The translations under genes were made by a program, and so were the position numbers. From NCBI GenBank assembly GCA_964471915.1, contig CAYYID010000008.1, positions 58,610 through 122,609 of the forward strand: a stretch of 64,000 nt of DNA. The letters are read 5' to 3'. Position 1 is the stretch's first letter; each line of letters starts with the position of its first letter. The notes under the pieces are model-generated. The model was not told the DNA's origin, made no database searches, and saw only the letters and a program-made list of their open reading frames with translations. Origin of the DNA: JAIEPW01 sp964471915 (GTDB taxonomy: Bacteria; Acidobacteriota; Terriglobia; Bryobacterales; Bryobacteraceae). Positions 34,274 to 43,037 of this stretch are shown one piece after another.

Positions 34274-35332
34274 ATGGGCGAATCCCCCAGCAATCCACCG
34301 GGTACCGGCGAGTTGGTCCTGTACCAAACAGAGGCAGGCGCTCGGCTGTTTTGCCGGTTTGTGAATGGTGAAGTGTGGCTGACGCAAGCCGCCATTGCCG
34401 AGCTCTATGCGACGACGCCGCAGAATGTCACCATGCATTTGGCGGCCATCTACGCGGACGGGGAACTAGAGATGGAAGCAACTTGTAAGGAATTCTTACA
34501 AGTTCGCCAGGAGGGACCTCGCCACGTCCGGCGATCCCTGAAACACTACAACTTAGCTGCGGTGCTGGCGGTTGGCTATCGCGTCCGGTCGCCTCGTGGC
34601 ACCCAGTTCCGGCAGTGGGCGACAGCGCGCTTGGAAGAGTACGTCGTCAAGGGCTTCACGATGGACGACGAGCGGCTAAAGCAACGCGAGGGCGGCGACT
34701 ACTTCGAGGAACTGCTCGCCCGCGTTCGCGACATTCGCTCTTCGGAGCGGGTGTTCTGGCGCAAGGTACTCGACATCTACTCGACCAGCGTGGACTACGA
34801 TCCGCGCGCCGAGGCTTCGCAGCGCTTCTTTCAGGTGGTGCAGAACAAGATGCACTGGGCGGCGCATGGACAGACCGCTGCCGAGGTGATTGCGGGCCGT
34901 GCCGATGCCGCCCAGCCGAACATGGGTCTGACCACGTGGGCCGGGGCGGGCATCGGCAGTCGCGTAAAGCGAACCGACGTTAGGGTGGCGAAGAACTACC
35001 TGAATCGCGAAGAGATCGAAACGCTGAACCTGATCGTCTCCGCGTATCTGGACTTCGCCGAGCTCCAGGCTCGAAACCGCAAGCCGATGGCCATGCGGGA
35101 TTGGATCGGGAAACTCGACGAATTCCTACGCATCAGTGACCGCGAGTTGCTCACCCCCGCCGGAACGGTTTCGCACGATGCCGCCGTTGCCAAGGCCCTG
35201 CAGGAATACGACAAGTACCGAGCGCTCGAAAGCCAGAGGCCCCAGCCGGTGGACACTCATTTTGAGGAGGCGATCGGGAAGACGAAGAAGTTAGGCAAGG
35301 CTCCGCAGGAAGGCCGCGCGAAAGAGGACTGA
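34274..35332 (+). CDS. rhuM: RhuM family protein
   Basis: 352 residues from ATG 34274; the upstream frame overlaps the divergent gene and is not conserved-looking. RhuM text: VWLTQAAIAELYATTPQNVTMHL, CKEFLQVRQEG, VGYRVRSPRGTQFRQWAT, YVVKGFTMDDERL, DYFEELLARVRDIRSSERVF and ADAAQPNMGLTTW. RhuM was named from a Salmonella pathogenicity island and occurs on mobile islands with restriction or toxin genes; its role is unsettled. Base composition is lower in GC than neighbours. Followed after 3 nt by an unknown gene. Confidence 0.92.
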   Translation: MGESPSNPPGTGELVLYQTEAGARLFCRFVNGEVWLTQAAIAELYATTPQNVTMHLAAIYADGELEMEATCKEFLQVRQEGPRHVRRSLKHYNLAAVLAVGYRVRSPRGTQFRQWATARLEEYVVKGFTMDDERLKQREGGDYFEELLARVRDIRSSERVFWRKVLDIYSTSVDYDPRAEASQRFFQVVQNKMHWAAHGQTAAEVIAGRADAAQPNMGLTTWAGAGIGSRVKRTDVRVAKNYLNREEIETLNLIVSAYLDFAELQARNRKPMAMRDWIGKLDEFLRISDRELLTPAGTVSHDAAVAKALQEYDKYRALESQRPQPVDTHFEEAIGKTKKLGKAPQEGRAKED

Positions 35333-35335
35333 GTC

Positions 35336-35725
35336 ATGCCTGAAACTGAAGGCCACGCGAATCCCTCCTGCGCAAAGCTCCTTGCCTTCCTTGCCCGCAC
35401 TCCAGCCATTCAACCGGGCATTGGCACCGGCTTGCGAGAGAGCGGCGGCTGGTATGCGAAGTTTGCGATCGACATCGACCACAGGCTGGCGTGGAGCGTG
35501 GTTCAGGAATTCGGCCACGTGCTCAATTATCTGTCCATCAGTGATCGCTTGCCGACTGTCTTCATGCCGGTTTCGCCACCGCCGTACCTCAATGGCGGAC
35601 CTGCCGAATTCCTCTCATGGGTCATCGAATGCAGGGATAGAGACTTCACCCCCGATTCTGCGGCAGAATGGCTTGAGGGGAGATTGCCCTCGCCCCTCGA
35701 AAGCGAAATAGAGTGGGATCGCTAG
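35336..35725 (+). CDS. Hypothetical protein downstream of rhuM
   Basis: 129 residues, ATG 3 nt after the rhuM stop, so probably cotranscribed. Soluble; contains GGWYAKFAIDIDHRLAWSVV and FLSWVIECRDRDFTPDSAAEWLEG, no recognised domain. Codon use is more relaxed than in the flanking housekeeping genes, as for rhuM. Function unknown. Confidence 0.6.
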   Translation: MPETEGHANPSCAKLLAFLARTPAIQPGIGTGLRESGGWYAKFAIDIDHRLAWSVVQEFGHVLNYLSISDRLPTVFMPVSPPPYLNGGPAEFLSWVIECRDRDFTPDSAAEWLEGRLPSPLESEIEWDR

Positions 35726-35747
35726 ACGATGCGCAAGAGCGTTTGTC

Positions 35748-36065
35748 ATGTTTAGCTCAGGAAGAAACAAGGATCGTGATCTCCCGATTCCCCCTGAAGT
35801 CAAGCAAGACGCCAACTCTCGGGAAGTCCTGAGGGCTTGGGTCGCGAACGGCGGGCTGGTTTGCAGCCTGCGCCCTGAGACTTGGGACGAGCCATGCGCT
35901 TGGGGTATCGTTTTGGCCGACGTTGCCAGGCACGTCGCAAACGCTACCCAGGACCTCAAAGGGACCACCGCGGCAGCCACTCTGGAACGAATCAGAGCCA
36001 CGTTCAATAGCGAGTTGGCAGAGCCAACCGACGAACCCACGGGCCATTTCGAAGAGCCTCGATGA
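35748..36065 (+). CDS. DUF5076 domain protein
   Basis: 105 residues. LPIPPEVKQDANSREVLRAW, VANGGLVCSLRP and WGIVLADVARHVANA are the conserved blocks of DUF5076. Small soluble protein of unknown function, usually found in scattered genomes as an accessory gene. Third gene of the rhuM cluster, 22 nt after the preceding stop. Confidence 0.82.
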   Translation: MFSSGRNKDRDLPIPPEVKQDANSREVLRAWVANGGLVCSLRPETWDEPCAWGIVLADVARHVANATQDLKGTTAAATLERIRATFNSELAEPTDEPTGHFEEPR

Positions 36066-36222
36066 ACAACCGTAGCGAGACCGGGACCGGTTAGAACCGC
36101 GGCAGGGGTCCGCGGGCGGGGCGCTGACGTGCCCGCCAGACGTGAGCTTCCATCTTTTTACACGTCTCACCAGGGGGGCATGTGCTGGAGGTCGAGGCGA
36201 TTTTGGGGGATGACGGGAAGTT
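36066..36222. other. Gene-free spacer between the rhuM cluster and tRNA-Phe
   Basis: No coding frame of quality. A short inverted repeat (AGACGTG at about 36139-36145 and CACGTCT further on, separated by a T-rich loop) is the only visible structure. No att-like duplication of the tRNA 3' end was found by eye. Confidence 0.5.
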
Positions 36223-36298
<76 letters not shown>

Positions 36299-36335
36299 GC
36301 CTGAGCCTAGTTTACCAGACCTGCCCGATCGGTGT

Positions 36336-36602
36336 TCACTCGACCAGCACGCCCCGCACGATCTGCACAAAGCCCGTCGAACGCACCTGCTCGAGACCGA
36401 CGGTCAGGCGCGGGGAGTCGCCGGGCTGCACGGGACGATCGAACTCCACTTCGACGCGGCAGCGGGCGGATCGCGACGGGGACGGGCCGCTCGGCGACCT
36501 GCAGCAGAGTATCGCCGTTGGCGGCCGGAGCCTTCGATAGGTGACCGCCTAAGGTCGCGTGCGCGCCTCCCGCGTTCCGGCTTATTCGAAGAAGGTGATG
36601 TA
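36336..36602 (-). pseudogene. Frameshifted gene remnant (unknown family)
   Basis: Two minus-strand frames join into one plausible protein tail. One frame reads RNAGGAHATLGGHLSKAPAA, NGDTLLQVAERPVPVAIR; after a one-base slip near 36465 the other frame continues CRVEVEFDRPVQPGDSPRLT, VGLEQVRSTGFVQIVRGVLV and a stop at 36336-36338. No start codon is present. Family not recognised. Degenerate by frameshift and 5' loss. Confidence 0.45.
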
Positions 36603-36776
36603 GCGGTCACCGCCCGGCCCGGAGGCGAGGATCCTGAGGGTTTCGCGGGGTCCGCCGCGGGAAGGTCCGCGGGGGGAAAAGGCCCAGTTCCGGTAGAGCA
36701 GCAACCCGCCGCCCAGAACGATGGCGGCGCCGGCCAGGATCGAGAGTGCCAGCCCGAGGTTGCGCGAGCGGCTTCC
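36582..36776 (-). pseudogene. 5'-truncated membrane protein remnant
   Basis: An open minus-strand frame begins right after a TAG (36777-36779), has no ATG/GTG/TTG before its hydrophobic segment, and reads LGLALSILAGAAIVLGGGLL, then RNWAFSPRGPSRGGPRETLR and GGDRYITFFE before TAA at 36582-36584. It looks like one transmembrane helix plus a short tail whose 5' end has been lost. A noncanonical start cannot be excluded. Confidence 0.4.
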
Positions 36777-36814
36777 CTACTCCAGCGGAGCGTTGGCCCC
36801 TGATAGCGGAACGC

Positions 36815-37330
36815 TCAAACCGCCACGGAGGCACGGACGCAAGAGGTGGCGAAGCCCAGCGCTTTCTTCACTTGCGGGTAGTAGCGCGCGGCGGCGACGG
36901 CCAGGGCCACTTCGGCGACGCCGGCGTCCTGGTACCGGGCCCGGACCTGCTCGCGCAGGTCCAACTGCGCGGGATCCTCGGCGAGGACCGCGCGGGTGAA
37001 GCGATAGACCAGCCCGAGGTCGGGGGGCAGCAGCTCCGGACGGCGATCCAGGACCGCGCGCAGGACCTCCGCGGGCACGCGGTCGCGGCGCGCGAGCCGC
37101 AGGTGGATTTGCACGCAGGTCCCGCAATCCTCGTGCAGCGAAGCCGCAAGTCCGGCGACGTGCAGCGGCGCCGGCGGGGTGCGGGACCGGAAGGTCAGCG
37201 CCCGCGAGACTTTGCCGAAGGAGAAGAAAGCGGGGCGCGAGGCGTCCAGCAGAAAGCGGGCGTAGTCCAGGGGAGCGCCGAGGGCGCGCTCGGCGGCGGC
37301 GATGCGGGAGAGCAGAAAGCTGCGGATCAT
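36815..37330 (-). CDS. Carboxymuconolactone decarboxylase/AhpD-like protein (ECF41 partner)
   Basis: 171 residues from ATG 37330, overlapping the sigma-factor stop by 4 nt. The AhpD-fold redox site is HEDCGTCVQIHL with C69 and C72. ECF41 sigma factors are typically encoded beside a carboxymuconolactone decarboxylase, oxidoreductase or epimerase (COE protein); this is that partner. Expected to be a small alkylhydroperoxidase-like or metabolite-modifying enzyme under control of the sigma factor. Confidence 0.87.
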   Translation of the reverse strand: MIRSFLLSRIAAAERALGAPLDYARFLLDASRPAFFSFGKVSRALTFRSRTPPAPLHVAGLAASLHEDCGTCVQIHLRLARRDRVPAEVLRAVLDRRPELLPPDLGLVYRFTRAVLAEDPAQLDLREQVRARYQDAGVAEVALAVAAARYYPQVKKALGFATSCVRASVAV

Positions 37331-38193
37331 AACTTCACCTGGGCGAGCTTGTCGGGATTGACGACGATGTAGACATCGCGGATGCGGTCCTCGCTGACGT
37401 TCAGGGCCCACACGGCCTCCACCCGGCCGTTCCGCAGGCCGACGACCGCGGGCTGGCCGTTCACCTCGGCTACGCGGGTTTCGAACTCCGCGAAGCCCCG
37501 TTTGCGGATCCCCAGGAAGAACCTGGCGACGTTGGGGGCGCCGCGAACGGGATTCAGCGCCGCGCGGGTGCGGCCGCCGCCGTCGGAATAAAGCACCACC
37601 TCGCGGTCCAGCAGCGCCAGCAGCCCGTCGAGGTCGCCCTCCTGCACCGACTTGCCGAAGGCGCTCAGCAGACGCCGATGCGCGCTGGGATCCGCGGGAT
37701 AACGGGGGCGGCGCGCCGCCACGGCTTCGCGGGCGCGGGACAGGATCTGGCGGCAGTTCCCCTCGGACTTGCCGGTCAGCCCGGCGATCTCGGCGAAGTC
37801 GAAGTCGAAGGCCTCCCGGAGCAGGAAGACCGCCCGCTCCAGGGGAGAAAGCGCCTCGAGCATCAGGAGGAAGGCGAAAGAAAGCGAATCGGCGAGCACC
37901 GCGGGATCTTGCATGCCGCTGGTGACGATCGGCTCCGGCAGCCAGGGTCCGGTGTAGGTCTCGCGCCGGGTGCGGGCCGCGTCGAGCTGGTTCAGGCACA
38001 GGCGCGTGACGACGGTGGTAAGGAAAGCGCGCGGGGAGCGGACCTCGGTGTCCGCGGCCCCGGCCCAGCGCAGGTAGCTCTCCTGCACCATGTCTTCGGC
38101 TTCGGCCCGGGAGCCGAGCATCCGGTAGGCCAGCGCGAAGAGCAACGGCCGTTCCCGTTCGAACTGTTCCAGCCGGGCGTCTGTCACGGGCAT
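37327..38193 (-). CDS. ECF41-family RNA polymerase sigma factor (SigJ-like)
   Basis: 288 residues. Region 2 (ALAYRMLGSRAEAEDMVQES) and region 4 (LSPLERAVFLLREAFDF) are standard for ECF sigmas. The linker has GPWLPEP, and the C-terminal 110 residues form a SnoaL-like domain ending in NPDKLAQV; the WLPEP and NPDKL motifs define ECF41, in which the C-terminal domain regulates the sigma factor in place of an anti-sigma factor. The promoter-like sequence at 38204-38230 suggests autoregulation. Confidence 0.93.
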   Translation of the reverse strand: MPVTDARLEQFERERPLLFALAYRMLGSRAEAEDMVQESYLRWAGAADTEVRSPRAFLTTVVTRLCLNQLDAARTRRETYTGPWLPEPIVTSGMQDPAVLADSLSFAFLLMLEALSPLERAVFLLREAFDFDFAEIAGLTGKSEGNCRQILSRAREAVAARRPRYPADPSAHRRLLSAFGKSVQEGDLDGLLALLDREVVLYSDGGGRTRAALNPVRGAPNVARFFLGIRKRGFAEFETRVAEVNGQPAVVGLRNGRVEAVWALNVSEDRIRDVYIVVNPDKLAQVKL

Positions 38194-38201
38194 GCACCCT
38201 T

Positions 38202-38224
38202 AAGACCGGGCAGGACCCGGTCTT
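38202..38224 (-). repeat. 9-bp perfect inverted repeat in front of the ECF41 gene
   Basis: AAGACCGGG (38202-38210) and CCCGGTCTT (38216-38224) enclose CAGGA. It lies 15 nt past the stop of the orphan permease, so it can serve as a terminator stem (no T-run), and it fills the spacer of the putative ECF41 promoter. Confidence 0.6.
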
Positions 38225-38230
38225 GTGACA
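38204..38230 (-). promoter_or_regulatory. Putative ECF41 autoregulatory promoter
   Basis: On the minus strand TGTCACA (38230-38224) is followed after 16 nt by GGTC (38207-38204). ECF41 promoters are described as TGTCACA in the -35 region and CGTC in the -10 region, so the -35 fits exactly and the -10 in three of four bases. Transcription would start close to ATG 38193, giving an almost leaderless mRNA. Confidence 0.5.
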
Positions 38231-38238
38231 GGGTAGTC

Positions 38239-40677
38239 TTAGTCCTGGCGGAGCGCCAGCAGCGGATCGATCGCCATGGCGCGCCGCGCCGGCACCCAGC
38301 AGGCGGCCAGCGCGACCGCGGCCATGATGGCGACACTTCCCAGGTGCACCAAGGGATCCCGGGGGTTCACGCCGATGAGCACCGGCGCGATGGCCCCGCC
38401 GATGAGCATCGCGAGCGCCACGCCGGTGAGGCCCGCGATGCCGAAGATCCACGACATGCGGCGGAAGATCACGGTGGCGACCTGCCCGCGGCTGGCCCCG
38501 ATCGCCATGCGGATACCGATCTCGCGGGTGCGCCGCGCGACCGCGTAGGCCATCACGCCATAGATGCCGATCGCCGCCAGCAGCATGGTGACGCTGCCGA
38601 ACGACGCCAGCGACCAGGCGGCGAATTTCGTCGGCAGCAGGGGCAGGCGGAGATGCTCCTCCATCGTTTCGGGGTCGTAGAGCGCCATGTCGGGCTCCAG
38701 CGAGAGCACGATCTCGCGCATCCGGTTCAGCACCAGGCGCGGGTCGGCGCTGGTGCGCGCGACCACGCGGACGTTCTCGGTGTATCTGCGGAGGTTCGAG
38801 AAGAACATGGCGGGCTTGGGCGCCTCCGAGAGGGCGAAGTACTTGCCGTCCTCGGCGACGCCGATCACCTCCCAGGCGGCTCCGCTGCCGGTGCGCAGGC
38901 GCTTGCCGATGGCGGCGGTGGGGTCCTTCAGTTTGAGGATTTTCCGGGCGAGCGTCGCGTTGATGATGATCGCGCGCGGCCCGTTCGGCCCGTCGCGGTC
39001 GTCGAACTCGCGGCCGGCGAGCAGTTTGGTCCGCATGGTGCGGAAGTACGCGGGAGAGACCTCGAAGGACTGGGCGGTAGGCATCTGCGAGGCCGACGGC
39101 GTGGGCTGGCCGTCCGGGTAGACGCCGTTATTGTTCATCCCGAGATCCAGCGGCAGGTAACTGGCAAAGGCGGCGGACTCCACTTCGGGGAGGGCGCGGA
39201 TCTTGTCCATGAACTGTTTCTGGAACGCGATGCCGCGCTCCTCCGAGTAGCCCTGGAAGGCGAGATTGAACCCCAGCGCGGCGGCGCCCCGAGGTTCGAA
39301 GCCGAGGTTGACCGTGAGGGCGCGCTGCAGGCTCTGCAGCATGAGGCCCGAAGCGCCCAGCAGGACCACGGACAGCGCGATCTGCCCGCCCACCAGGACG
39401 TCGCGCAGCGGCCAGCGGCGCTCGCGCGCGGTGACCGCGTCGTTCTTGATCGCGGTGACCAGGTCGGTGCGCGTGGATTGCCAGGCCGGCAACAGGCCCA
39501 GCAGCAGGCTGGTGACCAGCGTGAGCAGGGAGGTGAAGGCGAGCACCGTGTAGTCGATCCGCACGGTAGTGTCGAAGGAGAAGTCCACGGGCGGCTTCAG
39601 CGCGGAGATGAGGGCCACGCCCCAGAAGGCGAGCAGCATGCCCGCCGCGCCCCCGATGACGGTCACCACCAGGCTCTCGAGCAACAGTTGGCGCAGCAGT
39701 TGCCAGCGGTTCGCGCCGATGGCCAGGCGGATGGCGGTCTCCTTGCGGCGCTCGGACGCGCGGGCCAGCATCAGGCTGGCGAGGTTGATACAGACGACCA
39801 GCAGCAACAGTGCGGCAACGGAGAGCAGCAGGGTGGAAAACACGATGACGCCCGTGCGCATGAAGGCGCCGGCCCAGCCGGGGGCGACGAGACGCAGCAC
39901 CATTCCTTCGTTCTCTTTCGGATACTCGACGGCGAGCTGGCGTGCGATGGAGTTCAGGCCGGCCTCGGCCTGTTCCTTGCTGACGCCGGGCTTCAGCCGG
40001 CCGGCGATGAAGGTGTTCTGGCTGCTGCGCTGGTCCATGTAGTTCGACCCCGGCTCGATCTGCGGGGACATCGTGTCGGGCACGAAGACCTCGGCCGCGT
40101 AGAACTTCTCGAGGCCGTTGAAGCCGGGGGGCAGGACGCCGAGGATGGTGAACGGAAAGCCGTTGAGCTTGATGGTCCGGTTGATGACGCCCGGGTCGCC
40201 GCCGAAACGGCGCTGCCAGGCGAGGTGGCTGAGCACGGCCACGGGATGCCCGCCGCGCTTGAGGTTGTCGGCGGGAGTGAGCGCGCGGCCGAGGCTGGCC
40301 TGGACGCCCAGCACCTCGAAGTAGTCGCCGGAGACGAGGTAGCCCCACATGCGGCCGTTGCGCCCGCTGCCGAGGCTCGCGTTCATGGGCGCGATGCGGT
40401 AGGCGACCATGCCCGCGAGGACGGTGTTGCGCTCCCGGAGGTCCTTGAAGTTCGGGTACGACACGACCGGCGCGCCGAAGCGCGGCTCGATTACGGAGTA
40501 GACCTCGCCGGGGCGGTCGATGGGCAAGGGCTTCAGCAACGTGGCATTCATCAGGCTGAAGAAGATGGTGCTGGCGCCGATGCCCACGGCGAGGGACAGC
40601 ACGGCGATGACACTGAAGCCCGGCTGGGAGAGAAGGCGGCGGACCGCCAGACGGAGTTCGAAGAAAGCTCGATCCAT
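38239..40677 (-). CDS. MacB/FtsX-like ABC permease, ADOP type
   Basis: 812 residues. N-terminal helix (FSVIAVLSLAVGIGASTIFFSL), MacB_PCD periplasmic domain with GDYFEVLGV and LSHLAWQRRFGGDP, FtsX domain 1 around 285-430 (LLVVCINLASLMLARASERR), second periplasmic domain, FtsX domain 2 (YGVMAYAVARRTREIGIRMAIGA) ending in DPLLALRQD. A second orphan duplicated permease, clearly paralogous to the one at 9485 but from a different subgroup. No ATPase adjacent. Confidence 0.9.
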   Translation of the reverse strand: MDRAFFELRLAVRRLLSQPGFSVIAVLSLAVGIGASTIFFSLMNATLLKPLPIDRPGEVYSVIEPRFGAPVVSYPNFKDLRERNTVLAGMVAYRIAPMNASLGSGRNGRMWGYLVSGDYFEVLGVQASLGRALTPADNLKRGGHPVAVLSHLAWQRRFGGDPGVINRTIKLNGFPFTILGVLPPGFNGLEKFYAAEVFVPDTMSPQIEPGSNYMDQRSSQNTFIAGRLKPGVSKEQAEAGLNSIARQLAVEYPKENEGMVLRLVAPGWAGAFMRTGVIVFSTLLLSVAALLLLVVCINLASLMLARASERRKETAIRLAIGANRWQLLRQLLLESLVVTVIGGAAGMLLAFWGVALISALKPPVDFSFDTTVRIDYTVLAFTSLLTLVTSLLLGLLPAWQSTRTDLVTAIKNDAVTARERRWPLRDVLVGGQIALSVVLLGASGLMLQSLQRALTVNLGFEPRGAAALGFNLAFQGYSEERGIAFQKQFMDKIRALPEVESAAFASYLPLDLGMNNNGVYPDGQPTPSASQMPTAQSFEVSPAYFRTMRTKLLAGREFDDRDGPNGPRAIIINATLARKILKLKDPTAAIGKRLRTGSGAAWEVIGVAEDGKYFALSEAPKPAMFFSNLRRYTENVRVVARTSADPRLVLNRMREIVLSLEPDMALYDPETMEEHLRLPLLPTKFAAWSLASFGSVTMLLAAIGIYGVMAYAVARRTREIGIRMAIGASRGQVATVIFRRMSWIFGIAGLTGVALAMLIGGAIAPVLIGVNPRDPLVHLGSVAIMAAVALAACWVPARRAMAIDPLLALRQD

Positions 40678-40743
40678 GGCTGAGGGTTAATACGGTTCCA
40701 GCCGGGATCTGTTCCCGGGAAATGCCGCTAGAATGAGACTCTG

Positions 40744-41433
40744 GTGGCGATCGACTGGTTCCCTCTCTGGCTCAGCCTGCGTGTCGCGGCCCTGAGCACG
40801 TTGTTCTCGGCGGCCGCCGGGATCGGGATTGCCTGGCTGCTGGCCAACCGCAACTTCCGGGGCAAGGAATGGCTGGATGCGCTGGTCACGCTGCCCCTGG
40901 TGCTGCCCCCGACGGTGCTGGGCTACTACTTGCTGGTCCTGTTGGGGCGCGACAGCCTGCCGGGCCGGGTGTATGAAGCCGTCTTCGGCGCGCCGCTGGT
41001 ATTCACCTGGCAGGCGGCGGTGGTGGCGGCGCTGTTTCATTCGCTGCCCCTACTGGTGAAATCCGCGCGGGCGGCGCTGGAGAGCGTGGATCGCGATTAC
41101 GAACGCGCCGCGCGGACGTTGGGCGCCAGCGAAGCGCGCCTGTTCTGGAGCGTGACGCTGCCCCTGGCGCGCCGCTCGATCCTGGCGGCGATCGCCCTGG
41201 CGTTCGCGCGCGCGCTGGGGGACTTCGGAGTCACGATTATGCTGGCGGGCAACATTCCGGGCCGCACCCAAACGGTCGCGGTGGCGATCTACGACGCCGT
41301 GGAAGCGGGCAACGGCGCGGCGGCGCGGGCGCTGGTCCTCGCCATTTCGGCAATTGCGCTGGCGCTGCTGGCGCTGGCGAACCACATGTCGCCCAGCCCG
41401 TTCCGGCCCCCGCAGGCGCGGGCGAACGGATGA
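40744..41433 (+). CDS. modB: Molybdate ABC transporter permease
   Basis: 229 residues from GTG 40744, about the length of ModB. Five to six transmembrane helices with the EAA-type loop AARTLGASEARLFWSVTLPLARRSI that contacts the ATPase, and VLPPTVLGYYLLVLLG and RALGDFGVTIMLAGNIPGRTQT, which are ModB signatures. Overlaps modC by 4 nt. No modA binding-protein gene precedes it; the upstream neighbour is the divergent permease. Confidence 0.93.
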   Translation: MAIDWFPLWLSLRVAALSTLFSAAAGIGIAWLLANRNFRGKEWLDALVTLPLVLPPTVLGYYLLVLLGRDSLPGRVYEAVFGAPLVFTWQAAVVAALFHSLPLLVKSARAALESVDRDYERAARTLGASEARLFWSVTLPLARRSILAAIALAFARALGDFGVTIMLAGNIPGRTQTVAVAIYDAVEAGNGAAARALVLAISAIALALLALANHMSPSPFRPPQARANG

Positions 41434-42473
41434 TCGACGCGCGCATCCGCTCCGGCTTCGCAGGCTTTGCGCTGGACGTGTCCCTGCGCGCCGGGGCCGG
41501 GATCACGATCCTGTTCGGGCCTTCCGGGGCCGGCAAAACGCTGACCCTCGATTCCATCGCCGGCTTCGCCCACCCCGACGAAGGGCGCATCGAACTGGAC
41601 GGGCGCATCGTTTTCGACGGCGCGGCGGGCGTCGACCTGCCCCCGCGCGACCGCGGCTGCGGGTACGTGTTTCAGAACTATGCGCTGTTCCCGCACATGA
41701 CCCTGCGCGAGAATCTCCGGTTCGGCGCCGCCCGCTGGAACCGCCTGGAGCGGCACCGCCGCGTGCAGGAGGCGCTGGACCGGTTCCGGATCGCGGCGGC
41801 GGCGGACCGGCGTCCGCACGAGGCGTCGGGCGGCGAGAAGCAGCGGTGCTCCATCGCCCGAGCCCTGATCGGGCAGCCGCGCGTGCTGCTGCTCGACGAA
41901 CCGGGGCGCGGCCTCGACGCCGTGCTGCGCGCCGAACTCTACGAGACGCTGCGCGAGGTCCGCGAGAGCTTCGGAACCCCCATGCTGCTGGTAAGCCACG
42001 ATCTGGACGAGTGCTTCGCGCTGGGCGATCACATGCTGGTGCTGATGAACGGGCGCGTGGTGCAGAACGGGACGCCCGCGCAGGTGGCGGCGGGGCCCAC
42101 GAACCTGGAGGTCGCGCGCCTGCTGGGGATCTTCAATCTGATTCCGGCCGAGGTGCTGGCGCTGGATCCGGCCGCGAACCGGAGCCGGCTGCGCGTGCAC
42201 GGCCAGAACGTCGAGGGTTCGTACTTGCCGGGCAAGCTGCTGGGCGACCGCGTCACCCTGTGCGTGCGCCCCGACGAGCTGCGCATCCGGACCCGCAACG
42301 GCACGCTGGCAGCGAACGAGCTGGGCTTGGCCGTGAAGCAGCAGTTCCCCCGGCCCGGCGGCGTGCGGCTGGAACTGGAGCACGGGGTGCTGGCGGATGT
42401 CGCGTCCGCGCCGCCGGACGACGCCGGGCCGCTGGCCGTGGGCCTGCCGGAGGGCGCGCTGCGCGCGCTGTAG
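41430..42473 (+). CDS. modC: Molybdate ABC transporter ATPase
   Basis: 347 residues. Walker A GPSGAGKT, Q-loop VFQNYALFPHM, signature ASGGEKQR (one change from LSGGE), Walker B VLLLDEPGRGLD and H-loop SHDLDEC. The C-terminal 110 residues carry the molybdate-binding-like domain usual in ModC (FNLIPAEVLALDP, CVRPDELRI). Energises ModB. Followed 2 nt later by thiE. Confidence 0.93.
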   Translation: MIDARIRSGFAGFALDVSLRAGAGITILFGPSGAGKTLTLDSIAGFAHPDEGRIELDGRIVFDGAAGVDLPPRDRGCGYVFQNYALFPHMTLRENLRFGAARWNRLERHRRVQEALDRFRIAAAADRRPHEASGGEKQRCSIARALIGQPRVLLLDEPGRGLDAVLRAELYETLREVRESFGTPMLLVSHDLDECFALGDHMLVLMNGRVVQNGTPAQVAAGPTNLEVARLLGIFNLIPAEVLALDPAANRSRLRVHGQNVEGSYLPGKLLGDRVTLCVRPDELRIRTRNGTLAANELGLAVKQQFPRPGGVRLELEHGVLADVASAPPDDAGPLAVGLPEGALRAL

Positions 42474-42475
42474 CG

Positions 42476-43027
42476 ATGCTGCGGATGGCGATCACGGCGG
42501 GCGATCCCCTGGCGACGGCGCGGGAAGCGATCCGCGCCGGGGCCGACTGGATCCAGATCCGCGAGAAGCACCTGGAGGCGCGGGAACTCGCCGCCGTGGT
42601 GCGCGCGGTGCTCGCCTTGCCGGAGCGCGGCGGCCTCCAGGTCCTGGTGAACTCCCGGCTCGACGTCGCGCTGGCGTGCGGGGCGCACGGGGTCCATTGG
42701 CCGGCGGGAGACGTGCCCGCCGCGCGGTGGCGCGCGCTCACCCCGCCAGGCTTCCGCCTCGGGGTCTCGTGCCACACCTTGGCGGAGCTGCGGCAGGCGG
42801 AGGGAGCGGACTACGTGGTGTTCGGTCCGGTGTTCGCGCCGCTGTCGAAATCCTCGGAGCTGGCGCCCCGGGGACTGCAGGGGCTGGCGCGCGCGGCGCG
42901 GGCCAGCGCGATTCCGGTGCTCGCGGTGGGCGGCATCACGGAGACGAACGCCGCAGCGTGCGTCCAGGCGGGCGCGGCGGGGATCGCGGCGATCTCGCTG
43001 TTCCGGGTGTTCCAGCGATCCTGCTAG
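42476..43027 (+). CDS. thiE: Thiamine phosphate synthase-like protein (ThiE/TenI)
   Basis: 183 residues, a little short for ThiE (about 210). TIM-barrel blocks: DWIQIREKHLEARELAAVV, VNSRLDVALACGAHGVHW, LGVSCHTLAEL, ADYVVFGPVFAPLSKS and IPVLAVGGITETN. Joins the pyrimidine and thiazole halves of thiamine; TenI paralogues are thiazole tautomerases. The pyrophosphate-binding and STKSG-like loop is altered (SKSSE), so TenI function is possible. ThiL lies 6 kb downstream on the same strand. Confidence 0.82.
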   Translation: MLRMAITAGDPLATAREAIRAGADWIQIREKHLEARELAAVVRAVLALPERGGLQVLVNSRLDVALACGAHGVHWPAGDVPAARWRALTPPGFRLGVSCHTLAELRQAEGADYVVFGPVFAPLSKSSELAPRGLQGLARAARASAIPVLAVGGITETNAAACVQAGAAGIAAISLFRVFQRSC

Positions 43028-43037
43028 AATTTCGAGC

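Noticed and set aside
36066..36222. att site duplication of the tRNA-Phe 3' end
   Set aside because: No second copy of the 3' tRNA segment was seen by eye within the accessory stretch; an alignment search would be decisive.
37678..40683. 1001-residue plus-strand open frame
   Set aside because: It runs antisense to the ECF41 sigma factor and the orphan permease, whose motifs are on the minus strand; the translation is Arg/Gly/Ala-rich with no domain.
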